From Rusavskia elegans (lineage: Eukaryota > Ascomycota > Lecanoromycetes > Teloschistales > Teloschistaceae): 64,000 nt of DNA. How positions within the stretch are numbered: position 1 is the first letter of the stretch; each line of letters opens with the position of its first letter. Made by a program: the position numbers and the translations under genes. The stretch is from positions 124,001 to 188,000 of the forward strand of contig SAUG01000035.1 of the NCBI GenBank assembly GCA_011316305.1, in the 5' to 3' direction. This document shows positions 44,519-57,814 of the stretch, in pieces. The notes under the pieces were generated by a model that saw only the letters and a program-made list of their open reading frames with translations, searched no databases and was not told the origin of the DNA.

Positions 44519-45579
44519 TCCCCTTGTAGAGCCCCTGTCCGGGGTTATAATTAAATTATTATATATATACGTTTTATTACCGTAGTTTTTATACGGCAAT
44601 AATAAATATTATTTATACAGCGAAGAATCTTCGTAGTTAAAAGAAGCAGTTAAGTAAGGTTTACAGCGTAGTTAATCGTTTTTATTCTATTATATCCTCT
44701 ATTTAATTACTATTCCTCCTCTATAATTCCCTTATACTACTTCGAAATACGCACGATTATAAGCTACTAATATAGCCTCCAGGACTACCTACCAGGCGGT
44801 AATACTATCCTTTATCCTCGTTAATTCGTCCTCGTCTACGGTCGTACCCGAATCCAGACGGCCTACTAACCTATCTAGATACTCGACGACTGCCAGTTTA
44901 ACTGCCAGCTTAACGGCCAGCTTAAATTCCTGCTCGAATTCCAGCAGGATAAGGGCTCCTGCTAGAACTGCTAGAAGTCTAATACGGTTACTAAAGCTAT
45001 ACGGCTCCGGCGGATTCGGAATACGAGGCTTTAGCGTCGTATTTAAAACTACCGGATCCTAGGATTCGAAGTCCGTTATAGTAGGCGGACTAGCGAGAAC
45101 TTAGTCGACGTAATCGAGTAGCTCGAATTCGGCGGTTTTAAACTCTATTTTTTTTAAATTAGAAAGATATAATCGTAGTTATAGGTCCAGTATTAATAGA
45201 GGTTCTATATATATCAGCCTGCAGCCTGGGCTGTTGCGGAAGATACGTACGTCAGATACGATAGTATAAGTCAAGTCAGTCCGTAATAGTTACGTAAAGG
45301 TACTGATAAAAGAAAATAAAGAAGAAACGACTGTAAAGTATATATATATACGAAAATTCTGCTACGTTATATCTTAAGTAAGCTATAGGAACTTATACTA
45401 CGAACGTATTACGGAACAGATTAGAGTTAATTTTATATAGTTTTTTAGTTTAAATTAATTAGACTAGGATACTAGTTCTTATACCGTATATCCAACGCTA
45501 GCGTACTAATACTAAAGTAAATTGCTTACGGAACCGACGGTTAACCGAGTACCAAAAAAACAAATAAAACAATAAAACA
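44519..45579 (+). mobile_element. ~1-kb retroposon, full-length copy 4 (subfamily A)
   Basis: Perfect 13-bp target duplication ATTAAAGTTTATA (44,506-44,518 and 45,580-45,592). The left end is TCCCCTTGTAGAGCCCCTG; the right end is GGTTAACCGAGTACC plus a tail in which AATAAAAC is repeated. The tail is longer than in copy 1, as expected for slippage at the primed end. 1,061 bp, the longest copy, because its antisense frame keeps an internal segment (LAVKLAVKLAVVEYLDRL) that copy 1 lacks. Confidence 0.8.
44732..45150 (-). pseudogene. antisense frame of retroposon copy 4, unknown protein (~140 codons)
   Basis: The stop is complement of 44,732-44,734. It reads FELLDYVDXVLASPPTITDF, …NTTLKPRIPNPPEPYSFSNR…, IRLLAVLAGALILLEFE, a repeated LAVK segment, EYLDRLVGRLDSGTTVDEDE, LTRIKDSITAWX, VLEAILVAYNRAYFEVV; X marks in-frame stops at Gln/Trp-type positions. 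Three such stops make it a pseudogene here. This is the fullest version of the protein and links the C-terminal part of subfamily A with the EYLNSLAERLGTGY part of subfamily B. The start is not determined. Confidence 0.5.
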
Positions 45580-46722
45580 ATTAAAGTTTATACAGATTAT
45601 ATTATAATCTAATTATATAGTTTAGAGAAATATTTAAAATATTTTAAACGAATATTCGTTTTATTTCAAAAAAAAAACAAGTTAGTTTTATATCTAGTAA
45701 ACTATTTATAAAGTATTTTTCTATACGTGTATTTAGATAACGCGTTAATATATTAGAAATAACTACTTCAGAGAATAAAATTAAAAACATTTTTAAAAAG
45801 GCTTTTCCGAAATATTTATAGAATCTAGAAATCTATTTTAAAACTACTAGATAGCTGTATTATATAATTATAGAATATTTATATCTTGTCGATCTACTAT
45901 AGAACAGAAAAACTTTATTTATAAAAAAACTCGGATAAAGATTTAAAGAATTTAAACGAAGACTATAATTAACGAAATCAAAATATAATTTTATTTAAAA
46001 AAAAAGAAATTATTCCGAATTCTATAAATAGTATTTAAACTACTAATTTACTTCTATTATTTCGATTCTATAAGGAAGCTTTACGTTAATCTAGATATAT
46101 TAAAGTAATTCGGCTTTATAATAATAATTTACTATATTAAAAGAAATCCCGATAAAGATTTTATATTTATTAAAATATAACTAATAATATTTTTAAATGA
46201 ATATATTAATAGTATCGAATCGAACTATCAGCCTACCGAATTAAAAGTCGCTAGAATTATTTAGATAGTAAAAAAAGTTCGCTATTTTATCGATTTATTT
46301 TTAAAGCTACTAGTAATTATATATACCAAAAATCCGGTAGTAATTTTAATTTTAAAAAAGATTTCGCTTATAATAATAAATATAGATAAACTAATTTAAA
46401 AGTTTATTTATATATTATAATACTTTTTAGTTTTTAATATCAAACTATATTATAAAGTAGATAAAACTTATATTATTCCTAATATTTTATTATAATTTAA
46501 AACGAAGGTTTTCTATATTCCGGTTAAATATAATGAAGATATTCTAGAAATACTATACCGAAATACTAAAATAAAAATAAAAAAATATTTTCTATTATAG
46601 CCCGGATATCGTTATATCTATATACTATATAATATTTATCGAAATAGTCGACATATATAAATAATATATTAAAGACGACTATATTAATAATAAACGATAG
46701 ACTAAGATTATTATAATCTTAT

Positions 46723-46938
46723 TGTAGTGGTCAGGGTTCTGAATCACATAAACGGTTTAAGAGATCATAGAATGTACATCTGGACTTTACAGTTGTGTAC
46801 GAATTCGGATACTAACTAATCCGGTCGCTAATCGCGAAAGCGGGTGTAGGAGCGGGTATAGGCCTAGCGTGGGGATGCTTGTATATATAAATGCCTCACT
46901 TCTCCGTAGTTATAGTAAAATCAGCTTGGAATTCTACA
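46723..46938 (+). mobile_element. solo LTR, apparently not RIP-mutated
   Basis: 216 bp beginning TGTAGTGGTCAGGG and ending GGAATTCTACA (TGTAG…CTACA). Flanks repeat TTAT (46,719-46,722 and 46,939-46,942). A TATATATAAATGCC promoter-like block lies at about 46,880-46,895. Composition is ordinary, with many CA/TG, unlike everything around it. It splits the Gypsy-A pol between RNase H and integrase. No second copy in the window. A solo LTR left by recombination is the simplest reading. Confidence 0.7.
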
Positions 46939-48659
46939 TTATAAATTTAGAAAAAAGATTTTAATATTAAAAATAATAAATATCGTATATCTAATATTAA
47001 TTTCCGAATATATAATAAACTTTTTTAATATATTTCTAGAAATAGCCGAGATTAATTCTATATTTTAAACGAGTTTATAAATTAAATTATTAGTAAAATT
47101 TACAACCGGTATTATTAAAAATATCAATATATATATATAAAATTCTATCTATTAATTCTTATTGATAATATATATAACAATATTAAAAAATATATAAATT
47201 ATTATTTGTAATAATAGTTAAAATAAATAAAATAGTATAGGTTTTATAATTTTTTTAATCTAATTTCTCCGAAGACGCCGTTCTATATATTTATAATAGA
47301 CTTTATATTTATATTATCTAAAGAGTTTATTAACAATGACTCTATACTAACGATTAAATATAACTATAATAAAAAGATTCTATTAATTTCTAGATAGTTT
47401 ATCAACTATATAATTAATTAAGCGAATTTTATTATTATTTCTTTATTCGAATATAACTATAAAATCCTATTGGCTATTATTAGTAATAGGAGTCATATAT
47501 TTATATTATCTTTCTACCGCTAGATTTTCTAAAAACTAGAAATAAAGATTTTAGTATCTATATTATATTCTTTATAAATCGTTAGATAATCGGAACGAAT
47601 TAATTAAATAATAGAAATTAATTTTTACTTCTAATTTATAGAATTTCCGGAAAAGAATTAGATTAAAGTTATTTTATTTCTATAATTTACTTTTAATAAT
47701 ATAACTAGTTTCGCTACTAGTATAGCCTTTAATAAATTTATATTAGGTTTTCGATCTAAAGATATTATTTATACTTTATAAAATCTACTATCGGAAAATA
47801 TAAAACGGTTAAAATCTATTATACGGATAGAAATAGAAGATATAATAGTTTTTAATATTATTTTATTCAGATCTACTATAATAATCTATATAAAACTCGA
47901 TTTTTTAAATCAGATCATAAGGTTTTTTTTTATTTTATTATAGATATATACTACCGAACGTTATAAATCGAAAACTCTAATATTAATAAACTAATCTATT
48001 TGAAATAATTTATAAAATTAAATAATTTATATATAAATTAGAATAATTTCTATTATAAAGATTTATTTTATTATTTCTATAATTTAATTAGAACTAGTAT
48101 CTACTAGCGATGATTTTTTTAACCGGCTTTTAGTTAATAATAAACTTCTTACTATTAAAATAAAATTTTCGGAAAAAAATTCTAACTAGTTCGATATAGA
48201 ATAAATCGTAGATCGATAAAAGATATACTAGCGTTTCTAGTATCTAGTTAAGTAGAAAGGCTATAAACCGCAATATAATAGCTAGTACGACTTATAAAAT
48301 TCAACGTACTATATAATTGTTATTTATAAATATAATAAACGTTTTTTTTTTTTTTATCTAGGATTCGTTATTATTAATAATTTATTTTTATTCTAATAGT
48401 ACTATAGTAATCGAAATCTTAAATATCTATACTACCGGCAGACTCTTTATACTATTCCAAATTAAAGCCGAGGCGTTTATAAACTATTATATCTTACTGG
48501 TACCTAATTCGTTTAACTTGATATAGTAATATTTTCTATTTAAATTTAATAAAGTATAACTACTATCTATTAGCCTCGGGATATCTGATTCTATTACTAG
48601 ATACTCTAGCGTAGTAGCAGCGAATTTAGAATATAATATCTAATAATCTATTTCTATAA

Positions 48660-49056
48660 AAAACGGATTTAGTTTATCTAGTAATCTATAGATCTAGATT
48701 CGATTTCTAGTAGCGTTATTTTCTTTTTAACTTTTTATCGCTTTTATTTTTAACGTTTTCGAAATTTTTAAATATTTAATACGAGCGTATCGAGAGCGAT
48801 GCTATTTTTTCGTTTTAGAAGTATTTATTATAAACTATTTAAACTGCCTGCAATTTAGTAGAGCTTAGTAGATATAGAGGTACTAGCTAATAGTATTATA
48901 CGGTTACTAAACTTCGTTATCCGCGGTTTATTAGTCCTGCGGGATTTATTACCTAAATAGGTCTAGCGCTCAGCTTTGTTCGCTTATTTATAGAGGAACA
49001 TCCTATATATATAGAAATATCAAGCTGTTATTATTTCTATAAATCGATCTATAATA
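48660..49056 (+). repeat. 3' LTR of Gypsy-A copy 3
   Basis: Inverted relative to the LTRs at 10,521 and 39,206 and less mutated. It contains CTAGCGCTCAGCTTTGTTCG and TTATTTATAGAGGAACATCC. The T-arm-like CTAGATTCGATTTCTAG lies near its left edge. Exact ends are uncertain. Confidence 0.6.
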
Positions 49057-49652
49057 ATAATAAAACTTTACTAATTTCGTAGTATACTCTAATTAGTTTC
49101 TATAGATTATTTTTCTATTAAAATAGCGAATGGACTGAATTAATCAATAATAATAAAATATATATAATAAATCTAGATTAGGAAAAACTTTTTTCTAAAG
49201 AATAAAAAAAAGTTTTTATCCGAGACTTAAATCTAAGAAATTTATTAAAGGAGAAATCTTATAGATTGTTTTATTAAATAAGTTTATATAGTTTATATTA
49301 TAATATATACTTGGATTTAAACGAGATTTTACTTCTACTATTCGAGAAAGCGTATATTAAAGCCTATGGGGGTTATTTAGTACTAAACTAGGAATTTCTA
49401 AAATATAGTATTCGACTATATAATAAAATCTTCTAGGCAATATACTAATTTCTAGTCTTAAATCTAGAGAAACGTTAGAAGACTTTACTAGTAGAATTCT
49501 AATCTAGATATCTATTAGAGATATTATTAATAGAAAACTCTTTTAATACGAAGAACTAAAGGATTATAATAACGATTTTTTCTTTATTATTTAAACGAAA
49601 CAATACGCTAAATTCAATATAGACTAAAGAATATTCTATATAGATATCGTTA
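49057..49652. other. RIP-degraded DNA flanking Gypsy-B copy 2
   Basis: Coding-like texture (KAYGGYLVLN-type reading at about 49,350-49,390) but not assignable. It is split from its continuation at 53,024 by the LTR element, which duplicated TATAC. Confidence 0.4.
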
Positions 49653-49657
49653 TATAC

Positions 49658-50067
49658 TGTAACGTCCCTGTATATCAGAGGGCGTTACGCTCGAGCCTAG
49701 CTACAGCCGTAGACGTAGTTCGAGCTACTAAATAGTAAAAGAGTCCTAGCGTAGGTTATCGTAACTAATCCTATATAGCCGTAGAGGTATAGTTACGATA
49801 TTACGAGGTATCTTCGTTATAAAGTAATTAGGAAGAGAATAGTAGAGATATATTTAATAATTATATTAACGACTAATAAGAGAAGCTATCTATAGGAGTA
49901 ATAAGCGATATATATATTAAAAGTAGCTATAAAAGCCGATAGTAGCCGTATACTAAGAGCTCTATTAAAGGCAGCGGCTATAGCGGCTATAGACGGCTAT
50001 AGATAATTAGGCTCGCTTATCTGGCTAATTTTCTAGGGAACCTCTATAGAATCGTAGACGTAATACA
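49658..50067 (-). repeat. LTR (3' by coding direction) of Gypsy-B copy 2
   Basis: TGTAACGTCCCTG … GACGTAATACA; best-preserved copy of this LTR, still with TG/CA ends. Contains nested GGCTATAGCGGCTATAGACG blocks that can fold. Confidence 0.85.
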
Positions 50068-52610
50068 GCCCTCCCTATATCGCTTCTTATCTAGCTTAGT
50101 TACCGTATATAGGGTATAAAAAGGTTTCCTTTTCTTTTTTTCTCTTTATTTAATAAGTATCTCTATTATATATTCTCGATATAAAAACCGCTTAAAGTCT
50201 TTTATTCGTATCTAATCGAGAGGGATTAAAATACTTTTTCCTTATTCCTTATATATTCGTAATCCTTTAAAAGAGTATAAAATCGAGGTTAGTAGTAATA
50301 TCTATAGTAAATATACTCGGGTTTAGAAGTCCTATAACCTCCTAATTTCTAATACTACTTATATATTAATTAGCTACTTACTTTCTTTTACTAACTCTTA
50401 TTTAGGGAAGCGTCTTAAAGATAAGAAAAATAAACTATATTCTAATATCGCGAGCGTTTTTAATAAATATTCCGAAGCTTACCGCCGTATCGAATCCTTT
50501 CTTAATTCCGAAAAAGAAATTCGTAATAAATATCTTACTTAGGAGTCCGACCTCCGTCGACTTTTTAGTAAATAAAAGCGTCTTATTATTTATTATCATA
50601 CTTTAGATAAACGCGAAAATAATTTTATCGTTTAGAAGTAACGCGTCCTAGCTCGTCTCGATAAAATCGATAATCCTATTACGTTTTACTCCTCCGGTAG
50701 TTTTACGCTAGCCGCGTAAAAGGCGTCTATTAAATTAATTCCTAGGTTTAATTTAGGTAATATAGATTAGTTCCTAAAAGATTTTAACTTCTTTTAGCCT
50801 ATAGAAACTATAGGGTTCTAAAGAAAGTCTAGCGAAAGGTTCCTTTTCTACTATTTCCGTATATTCCCTATTTAAGTATCTATATTATAAGTTATTTCTA
50901 GTTCTTCTAAGAGTTCTACTAATTCCTGCTCTTAAAATACTATCTCGTCCTATAATAATAGCGATAGTAACCAGTCGAAGTCTTTATTCTTAAATTAAGC
51001 GCTAAACTTTAGGTTTAGAATTCTTTTATCCTAATTTACCTAATTAGATTTATAGTATTCGATTTTATCTATAGCGTTAATAACGCTCGTATATACTTTT
51101 CTTATATAGTCTATCTATAACTATTAAATTAGTTCTCCGCTTTTATTATATTTTTTTATAAACTTTTAGAATAGCTAGTAGTAGTCTTTCTAAGTCTATA
51201 TTTTCTATACTTTTCCGCTATCTTTAAATTTTATATCTAAGTCTTTAATTTCTTTATAGGATATTATCGACTTAATATCTAATTCTTTATATAACAGATT
51301 TTTATAGGCTAGGAGGTATATTATCTACGGTTCTACTTTTTTACTAACTATACTTTTTTCGGTCGTTTTTTCTAAAATTAATTCTTTCTATTCGTTTCCT
51401 AGAACTATATAGTCCTTCTGATTCTCGATTATAGTAAAGTTTATTATTCTAATTAATCTATATTTCGTTTTAACTCTAATATCTAGTATTCTTTTATTAT
51501 ATATTATTCGTTCGTAGATATAACCTTTAATTTTTTTATAAAATCCTCTTATAATTTTATTATCTTCCTCTCTATTTACGAAAGCGATTATTTATTAACT
51601 TCCGATTTTAATCTTAAATACTATAGTAAAAGGTTTTTCGGTTTTATATAGCTTAAATCCGATTATTAGCCCCTTTAGTTCTTACGCTTCCTTAGGTTCT
51701 TTAGGGTACTATCCTAACCCTTCCTTATCTGATAGGTAGATATAGTAATTATTATTATAGCAGGCTGACTAGCTTTTTACTACGTATTTATTAGTTACTT
51801 TTTTAGGTAATTTCTCTATTATCTTAAACCAATTTTTAGTTACTTCTATTACTTTTTTAGTTAGGTAATTTCTTTTAAGGTATCCTATCTTTCCGTATAA
51901 ATAATAAGCTTTAGTTTATAATCCTTTATTTTCGGTAGTATCGAGCTCTATTAGATCTCCTCTAGGCTTTTTTTTAGCGGGTCCTATTTTAGTAAACGCC
52001 TGCTTATCTAAATATATTTCGTATTACCTAGTATCGATCCTTATCGCTAGCTTAATAAGATCTACTAGTAAGTCTGGTTCTTCGATTACTACTATAGCTT
52101 CTTTAACTTTTATATAGAATTCTTTATAGAAGTAGGCTTTTAGAACTAAGTTCTTCTAGTCTATTTTATAAGCTAACGTTCTAAATTAAGTAGCGTAGAT
52201 AGCTACCGACTTTTACTACTTTAGAACTATAAGTCTCCTACTCGTTACTCTATCTTTATTACTATCTCTAAAGGCTTCTTTTATAACTATAATAAGGTTG
52301 GTAAAGGCGTAGAAGATTTATACTATTTTATCTTCCCTTTATCCTTCCGGGTTATCGAGGTAGTCTTCTACTCGAGGCTATATCTAATTAAAGGTAGTCC
52401 CTCCTAGATATAATATTATAAATAAGACCTTAATCGTTTCGCTAGAAAATTGGCTTATATATAATATAAAGTAAATATTTATTTAAATAACCTATAGTTT
52501 TAAGGATCCTCTATCTCCTTTATAGATACCTAGAATTACTACTTTAATACTGTCGCTTCGGTCCGTAGGACAGGATAACGAGACTAATATAGTAGGGTAA
52601 ATTATTAAAG

Positions 52611-53018
52611 TATAACGTCCTTATATATTAGAAAGTATTATATTTAAGCCTAGCTATAGCCGTGGACGTAGTCCGAGCTACTAAATAATAAAGGAGTCCT
52701 AGTATAGGTTATCGTAACTAATCCTATATAGCCGCAGAGGTACGGTTATAATATTACGAGGTATCTTCGTTATAAGGTAATTAAGAAGAGAATAGTAGAG
52801 ACGTATTTAATAATTATATTAACGACTAACGAAAGAAGCTATCTATAGAAGTAATAAGCGATATATATATTAAGAGTAGCTATAAGGACCGATAGTAGCC
52901 GTATACCAAGAGTCCTGCTAAAGGCAGCGGCTATAGCGGCTATAGACGGCTATAGATAATTAGGCTCGCTTATCTAGCCAATCTTCCAGGGAACCTCTGT
53001 GGAGTCGTAGACGTAACA
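52611..53018 (-). repeat. LTR (5' by coding direction) of Gypsy-B copy 2
   Basis: TATAACGTCC … AGACGTAACA, aligned end to end with 49,658-50,067; differences are mostly C/T and G/A. Confidence 0.85.
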
Positions 53019-53023
53019 TATAC

Positions 53024-56000
53024 GTATTATTCGATATATTAATTATAAAAATCTTTTAAAGATTTAACTTTAGATTATTTATGTTTAGATAAGATATTCT
53101 ATATTTTTATCATTAATATAATCGTTTAGTAGAATTTAGAATTTTTCGAATTATTAACGACTATAAATAAAAGAATCTTTAAAGTAATATACTCGAAAAA
53201 TAGAGCTTTTAATAATTAAAAAAACTTAATTATAACTTTATTAACTATAAGCTTTTCAAGATTAAATATAAAAAGTTCATTCGTTAATATATATATATAT
53301 TTAGACCGGACGCGTACTATTAATAACGATAAAATAAAAATCTAGTAGTAGATTATAGTAGAATTATAATACGATAACAACTACTAGGATACTAGCTTCG
53401 ATTTTATACTATATTAAAAGAATCTAATAATAATCTTTCTAAATCGAGTAAAATATTTATTTTAGATAATACTTTAATAATAACTATTATAGCTTGATAC
53501 GCGATACTACTATAGTTTTAAAAATCTATATCGGTATTAATTTTACTTCTATATATATATCGATAAAGAAAATAAATTAATTGGAACGAGATATAAAAAT
53601 ATTTTTAGTTTATACAATATTTCCGCCGAATTTAAACTGTTATTTAGTAAATATAATATTCGATTCTAAATTTCGGCTATAAAATTAGACTTTATAGAAT
53701 CTATTACTAATATTCTTACCCGGTACTCGAAAGAAATAAAGATAAAATTATTAAAAATAGGCGTATAATACTATATTATATATACGAAAACTTTAGAATA
53801 AAATTAATTAAAAATAAAATAAATTAAAAAAAAAAAGCTGCGGAATATTATCGTATAGCTAGAAATATAAAAAAGGTAAAAAAGATAAAAGAGATATATA
53901 GAATGGAAAAGAAAAGGATTATAGATAGTAGTAAAGTTAATTAAAATAATAATAATATAGATACGAATTCCAAGGACGAGGATTAAAATACTATCTATAT
54001 TATTAAATTTAAAATCTTTTTCTACAATCCGAAACTCGAACAAGGAATTAAGTTAAGTCCTAAACTGATTTATCCATTCAAAAAAATCTCTAATACTAAT
54101 ACTATTATTTAGAAAAGAAATAGATAATATTCAAATCTACTAGTAAATTATCTTTAAAAATAGACGGGATAGGTATTCGATATCTCGAATAATATTAATA
54201 ATACCGCGACTATTAACTAAATCAAAGACCTACTAGTATATAAAATAAATGGATAAAACGTTTAAATCGTATATATAAAAGATTAAAATAATAAATATAA
54301 AAATATTTAAAATAACGGACAATTCTTTATACTATTAGATTAAAGGTTTTTTCCCGCGATTCGAAGCTCGAATTAAAGATTAAAGTAAGCCCCGAATTAA
54401 ACGAAATCTAGATAAGTAGTACTAATATAAATATATAAACGTAATTTTACTAGAAATAGTATATTCGTTTAATAATCTTTATAGTGTTTAAAATAGCTAT
54501 TAAAACTTCTATAAATATTCAAAGGTTATAGTCAATCGTCTATTTATTTTAAATTCTATATTATCATTTCTTTACTACTATATTCTTATTAGAATTTCGT
54601 ATATCGCTTTATCAAAACGAAATATTATTTAATCTATAAACTAAACATACGAGTTAAATATATATTATAGTCTATATATAATTTATTAATGTAATACGCT
54701 ATTTAATATGGTATTAGATAGTCAATTTCTAGTAATGAATAATATTATGACTCCTTTTATTTAATTAACTAGCTATATTTTAACGGATATCGTATATTAT
54801 ATTTATTAATACGAAATCCAAAGTCTATTTATAGTAAAATAAACTCGGATTACATTATTCGACGCTATAGATTATAATATAGAAATAGTATTAAATAGTA
54901 AATATCTATTCTTTATAGATTTATATATCGAAGGCTATATAATCGGATATAGATTTCGTCTATCTAATATATCGTTTAAACTCGACTTTATAGAAAACGC
55001 TATCGATATAGCTATATTAGTTCGATATTTCGATTATAATAACGCTTTTACTAGAGCGGATTAGAAATATCCTTTAGATAAATTTTTAAATAAATAATAT
55101 TTATAAATAGTAATAATATCGCGATATATAATATTATTTCTATTCTATTAGTTACGAATTAGTTTAATTAAAACCCGGCCGAAATCTCGGATATTATCTT
55201 TTTTTTGACATTTTAAATAGTTTTAGATATATTTATTAAAGTCTATAAACTTTAAAAATACTTTTAAATTTTAAATACTTTCGAATTCGATAGAGTTTAA
55301 CTATATTATTTTTATTAAAGTTTCTTCTACTATTGTAATTAGCTAGTTATTTAGTTTTAATTAAAATTAAACAATCGATATCTTTTATAGAAATATAGTA
55401 ATAGATAAAATATAAATCTTTTAAAAAAATAGACTAGAAGTAATATATATATATCTATAGTCTAATTTATTCTTTTTACGCGTTTAAAGTAATCGGAAGA
55501 TAAAACGGTATTGGATATATTTTAAAAGAGTTTTAAATAATATAATCTTTAAAAATAATATATTTAATCTTTTGAAATCTTTTAATATTTAAATTTTGGA
55601 AAATATACTATTTAAATTTACTTCAGCCGAAGTATATTCTTTAACTACTATAAAAGCTATACCAAAATTAAAATAGATATTAAAAAAATAAACCGCAGAT
55701 TTAAATATAGATATCTAAAGATTTAAAGTACGTATCTTTACTATATTTTATTCGATTATTATAAATCTAGTTTTTATAAAATTATAGTAGGCCGAGATTA
55801 TTATATATAATTCATTTTTACTATAATAATTTTTAAAAAGATATCGTTCGATTTATACGGTTTTCGCGATTATAGTAATATAAATATATAAATGATCGAT
55901 CTAAAAATTAAATATCTTTACGAAAAGATTAGAATTTTCGATTTTAAATAATATATATTTAACTACTATAATAAAAGAAATAAATTCTTTAACTATTATT

Positions 56001-57063
56001 TTAATTATAATATATATAAATAAAAACCGTACGGAAAAATTTACTATTAAATATCCGATTAATAGTTCTAAATATTCTAAAACTAGAAAAATCGTAGAAG
56101 CTAAAATTTATCGGAAATTATATTTTATCTTTTTTAGTATACAAGATATATAGATTATAGTAACTATTATAATAAAAGCTAAAATAATAATAGTATACGA
56201 TTATATTAATATTCTATAGCGATATCAGATATTATAATATTAGAATTAATAGCCGGTAATAATAAATTAAATCTGTTCTATTAAATATTAGAATCGTTCG
56301 ATTAAAGAAAGTATAATCTGATGCTAAAAACGCTGATTCTATAAATATTTTAAAAATCTAGTTCGGACGAATATACTTTTTCTATAAAGTTTATTATTTA
56401 TACTTCAATAATTTTAGTAATTTATATCTCTAGTAGTTCGATAATTTCTAGATTATTTATTTCTAGAAATTAAAGATAACTATTTCTATAGATATTTTCT
56501 TTTATAAATTTAAAATATTCTATTTTAATATCGTTTTAATAAAGAAATTATACGGTAAGCTTATTATATATCATAAAAATCTTACTTTTCTAGTTTTTAT
56601 TAAAATAGAAATACTATAGATATTAGTAAATATTTATATCGATTTTTATTATAGGATATAGATATTATTATTAGCGGCCTAATAGTTTTTCGTCTATAAT
56701 AATCTTCTATTATCCGGCGTTTTAGCTACTAGTAGATTATAGATAAATACTATATTTTTAATACCGAAGTTTTTAGTATTTAACGTATTTATAACTATAT
56801 TTTAAAAGAAAAAACTAGTAGATTATACTACTATAATAGTTTTAACGAATTTAGAATATACGTCGGTCTATAGCTAGCTGTAAATTCTATTTTATAAATT
56901 GATAATTAGAAAAGCTAGACTAATATAATCTATTCAATATATTCTAGTCGTATATATCAAAATTTATTCGGTAACAGAATCTATTAAAAAGAAATAATAT
57001 TAGTATAATAAATATTGAAAATAGTATCGCCTATATAGTCTAAATCGGGCTATTATATATAAA
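53024..57063. other. RIP-degraded DNA, family not recognised
   Basis: 4 kb of AT-rich sequence. Its left end continues the element interrupted at 49,652. Open frames here (for example 53,804-54,043 minus) are low-complexity Ile/Phe/Tyr runs and not genes. I see no domain. Confidence 0.4.
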
Positions 57064-57071
57064 GGACGGCT

Positions 57072-57806
57072 TAGACTGGCCGTTTCGGGTCGGGTTCCCG
57101 TCGAACCGTCGGGTATTTTCTCGCCGGAATGGGTTGGGGAAACCGATTAGAATTTGGTATAGTAAATCTTTGGTATAGGGTTTGATATAGGTTTTAGAGG
57201 CCTAGATCCACTCTATTTAAATAGTATAGGGAATTTAAGTTGTCCTGTATATTGTCCTATCTCTATCTTAACGAAACGCGTACGTAAAAGAGTTAAATAA
57301 AACCTATTTTATTCCCTACGAAAGAACCTACACAATTTACGCCCTAATCTATAAAACCCAATACTCTATTGGTATAGGTTTTGAACTCTAAAATCCATAC
57401 CAATCCAATCCATTCCGGCGAGGACGGGTATCCGATCCGATTTTAATAATCCGATCCGGACCCGACCCGAGTCTTAACGAGTCGAATTCGAATCGAATTA
57501 TTTAGTAATCCGATCCGAACCCGATTCGATTGAATTATATAATTAATATATTATTATTTTAATATATTAATTAAGATAATACGTATAGATAATATATTCC
57601 TTCGAATTAGAATATTTCTAGCTAAGATAGTTAATTAATTAGAATTTTTTTAGTAAATTCGTATAAAAGTTAAATTAGCTTTATACTTTTATACTAGAGT
57701 TTAGCGGTCTTAGCGGGTCGGATCGGATTACGTTTTAGTTTAACCTAATTTAGGTCGGGTCGGATTAGTTAACCCGGGTTTAAAACCCGATCCGACGGTC
57801 AATTTA
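57072..57806 (+). mobile_element. M400 MITE interrupted by M305
   Basis: The left end is TAGACTGGCCGTTTCGGG; the right end is GACGGTCAATTTA (ancestral GGCCAGTCTA). Perfect 8-bp target duplication GGACGGCT (57,064-57,071 and 57,807-57,814). The two outer parts align with the intact copy at 14,185-14,580. Confidence 0.85.
57118..57424. mobile_element. M305 MITE, copy 2, nested in M400
   Basis: TTCTCGCCGGAATGG … CCATTCCGGCGAGGA. The target duplication CGGGTATT (57,110-57,117) / CGGGTATC (57,425-57,432) is confirmed by the uninterrupted site GTCGGGTATCCGACCC in the M400 copy at about 14,220. Confidence 0.85.
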
Positions 57807-57814
57807 GGACGGCT

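Larger units (their letters stand above)
45593..49056 (+). mobile_element. Gypsy-A chromovirus copy 3 (pol 3' half plus 3' LTR)
   Basis: The plus strand carries, in order: RNase H at about 46,200-46,500 (YQPTELKVARI…, KKVRYFID…, VDKTYIIPNIL near the end, the usual 'PGKxxxxPDALSR' position); the integrase zinc-finger region at about 47,140-47,260; the integrase core at about 47,260-47,420 (LISPKTPFYIFIIDFI, …NDSILTI…); the chromodomain at about 48,183-48,290 (KIYXRFXYLVKXKGYKPQYN); and the 3' LTR at about 48,660-49,056. Stops sit at Gln/Trp-type codons. The left end abuts retroposon copy 4, and no 5' LTR or Gag is seen, so the element is truncated or its first half is beyond recognition. A separate LTR is inserted at 46,723. 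Confidence 0.75.
49658..53018 (-). mobile_element. Gypsy-B LTR element, Gag-only form, copy 2
   Basis: Complete: LTRs 49,658-50,067 and 52,611-53,018, perfect 5-bp target duplication TATAC (49,653-49,657 and 53,019-53,023), 2.5-kb interior. Coding strand is minus. Gag runs leftward from about 52,550 (…PRVEDYLDNPEG…, …IFYAFTNLIIVIKEAFRDSN, …KDRVTSRRLIVLK…, …AYFYKEFYIKVKEAIVVIEE, PDLLVDLIKLAIRIDTR). It reaches a zinc knuckle at about 51,915-51,880, where ancestral C-x2-C-x4-H now reads YYLYGKIGYL. A protease-like stretch and a further ~400 codons of unassigned frame follow to about 50,400. No reverse transcriptase or integrase is visible. It is less mutated than copy 1. Confidence 0.8.

Noticed and set aside
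49678..50067. CRISPR-like or riboswitch-like structure from the repeated GGCTATAG blocks
   Set aside because: The blocks are internal repeats of the Gypsy-B LTR and occur at the same place in every copy; there is no repeat-spacer pattern.
50400..50950. A plus-strand protein (…NKYSEAYRRIESFLNSEKEIR…) inside Gypsy-B copy 2
   Set aside because: The plus-strand reading looks protein-like, but Gag and the following frame are on the minus strand and extend through this region; I could not show that both are real.
53804..54043. Minus-strand 79-codon frame rich in Ile, Phe, Tyr
   Set aside because: Low-complexity translation of AT-rich DNA with no homologue in other copies.
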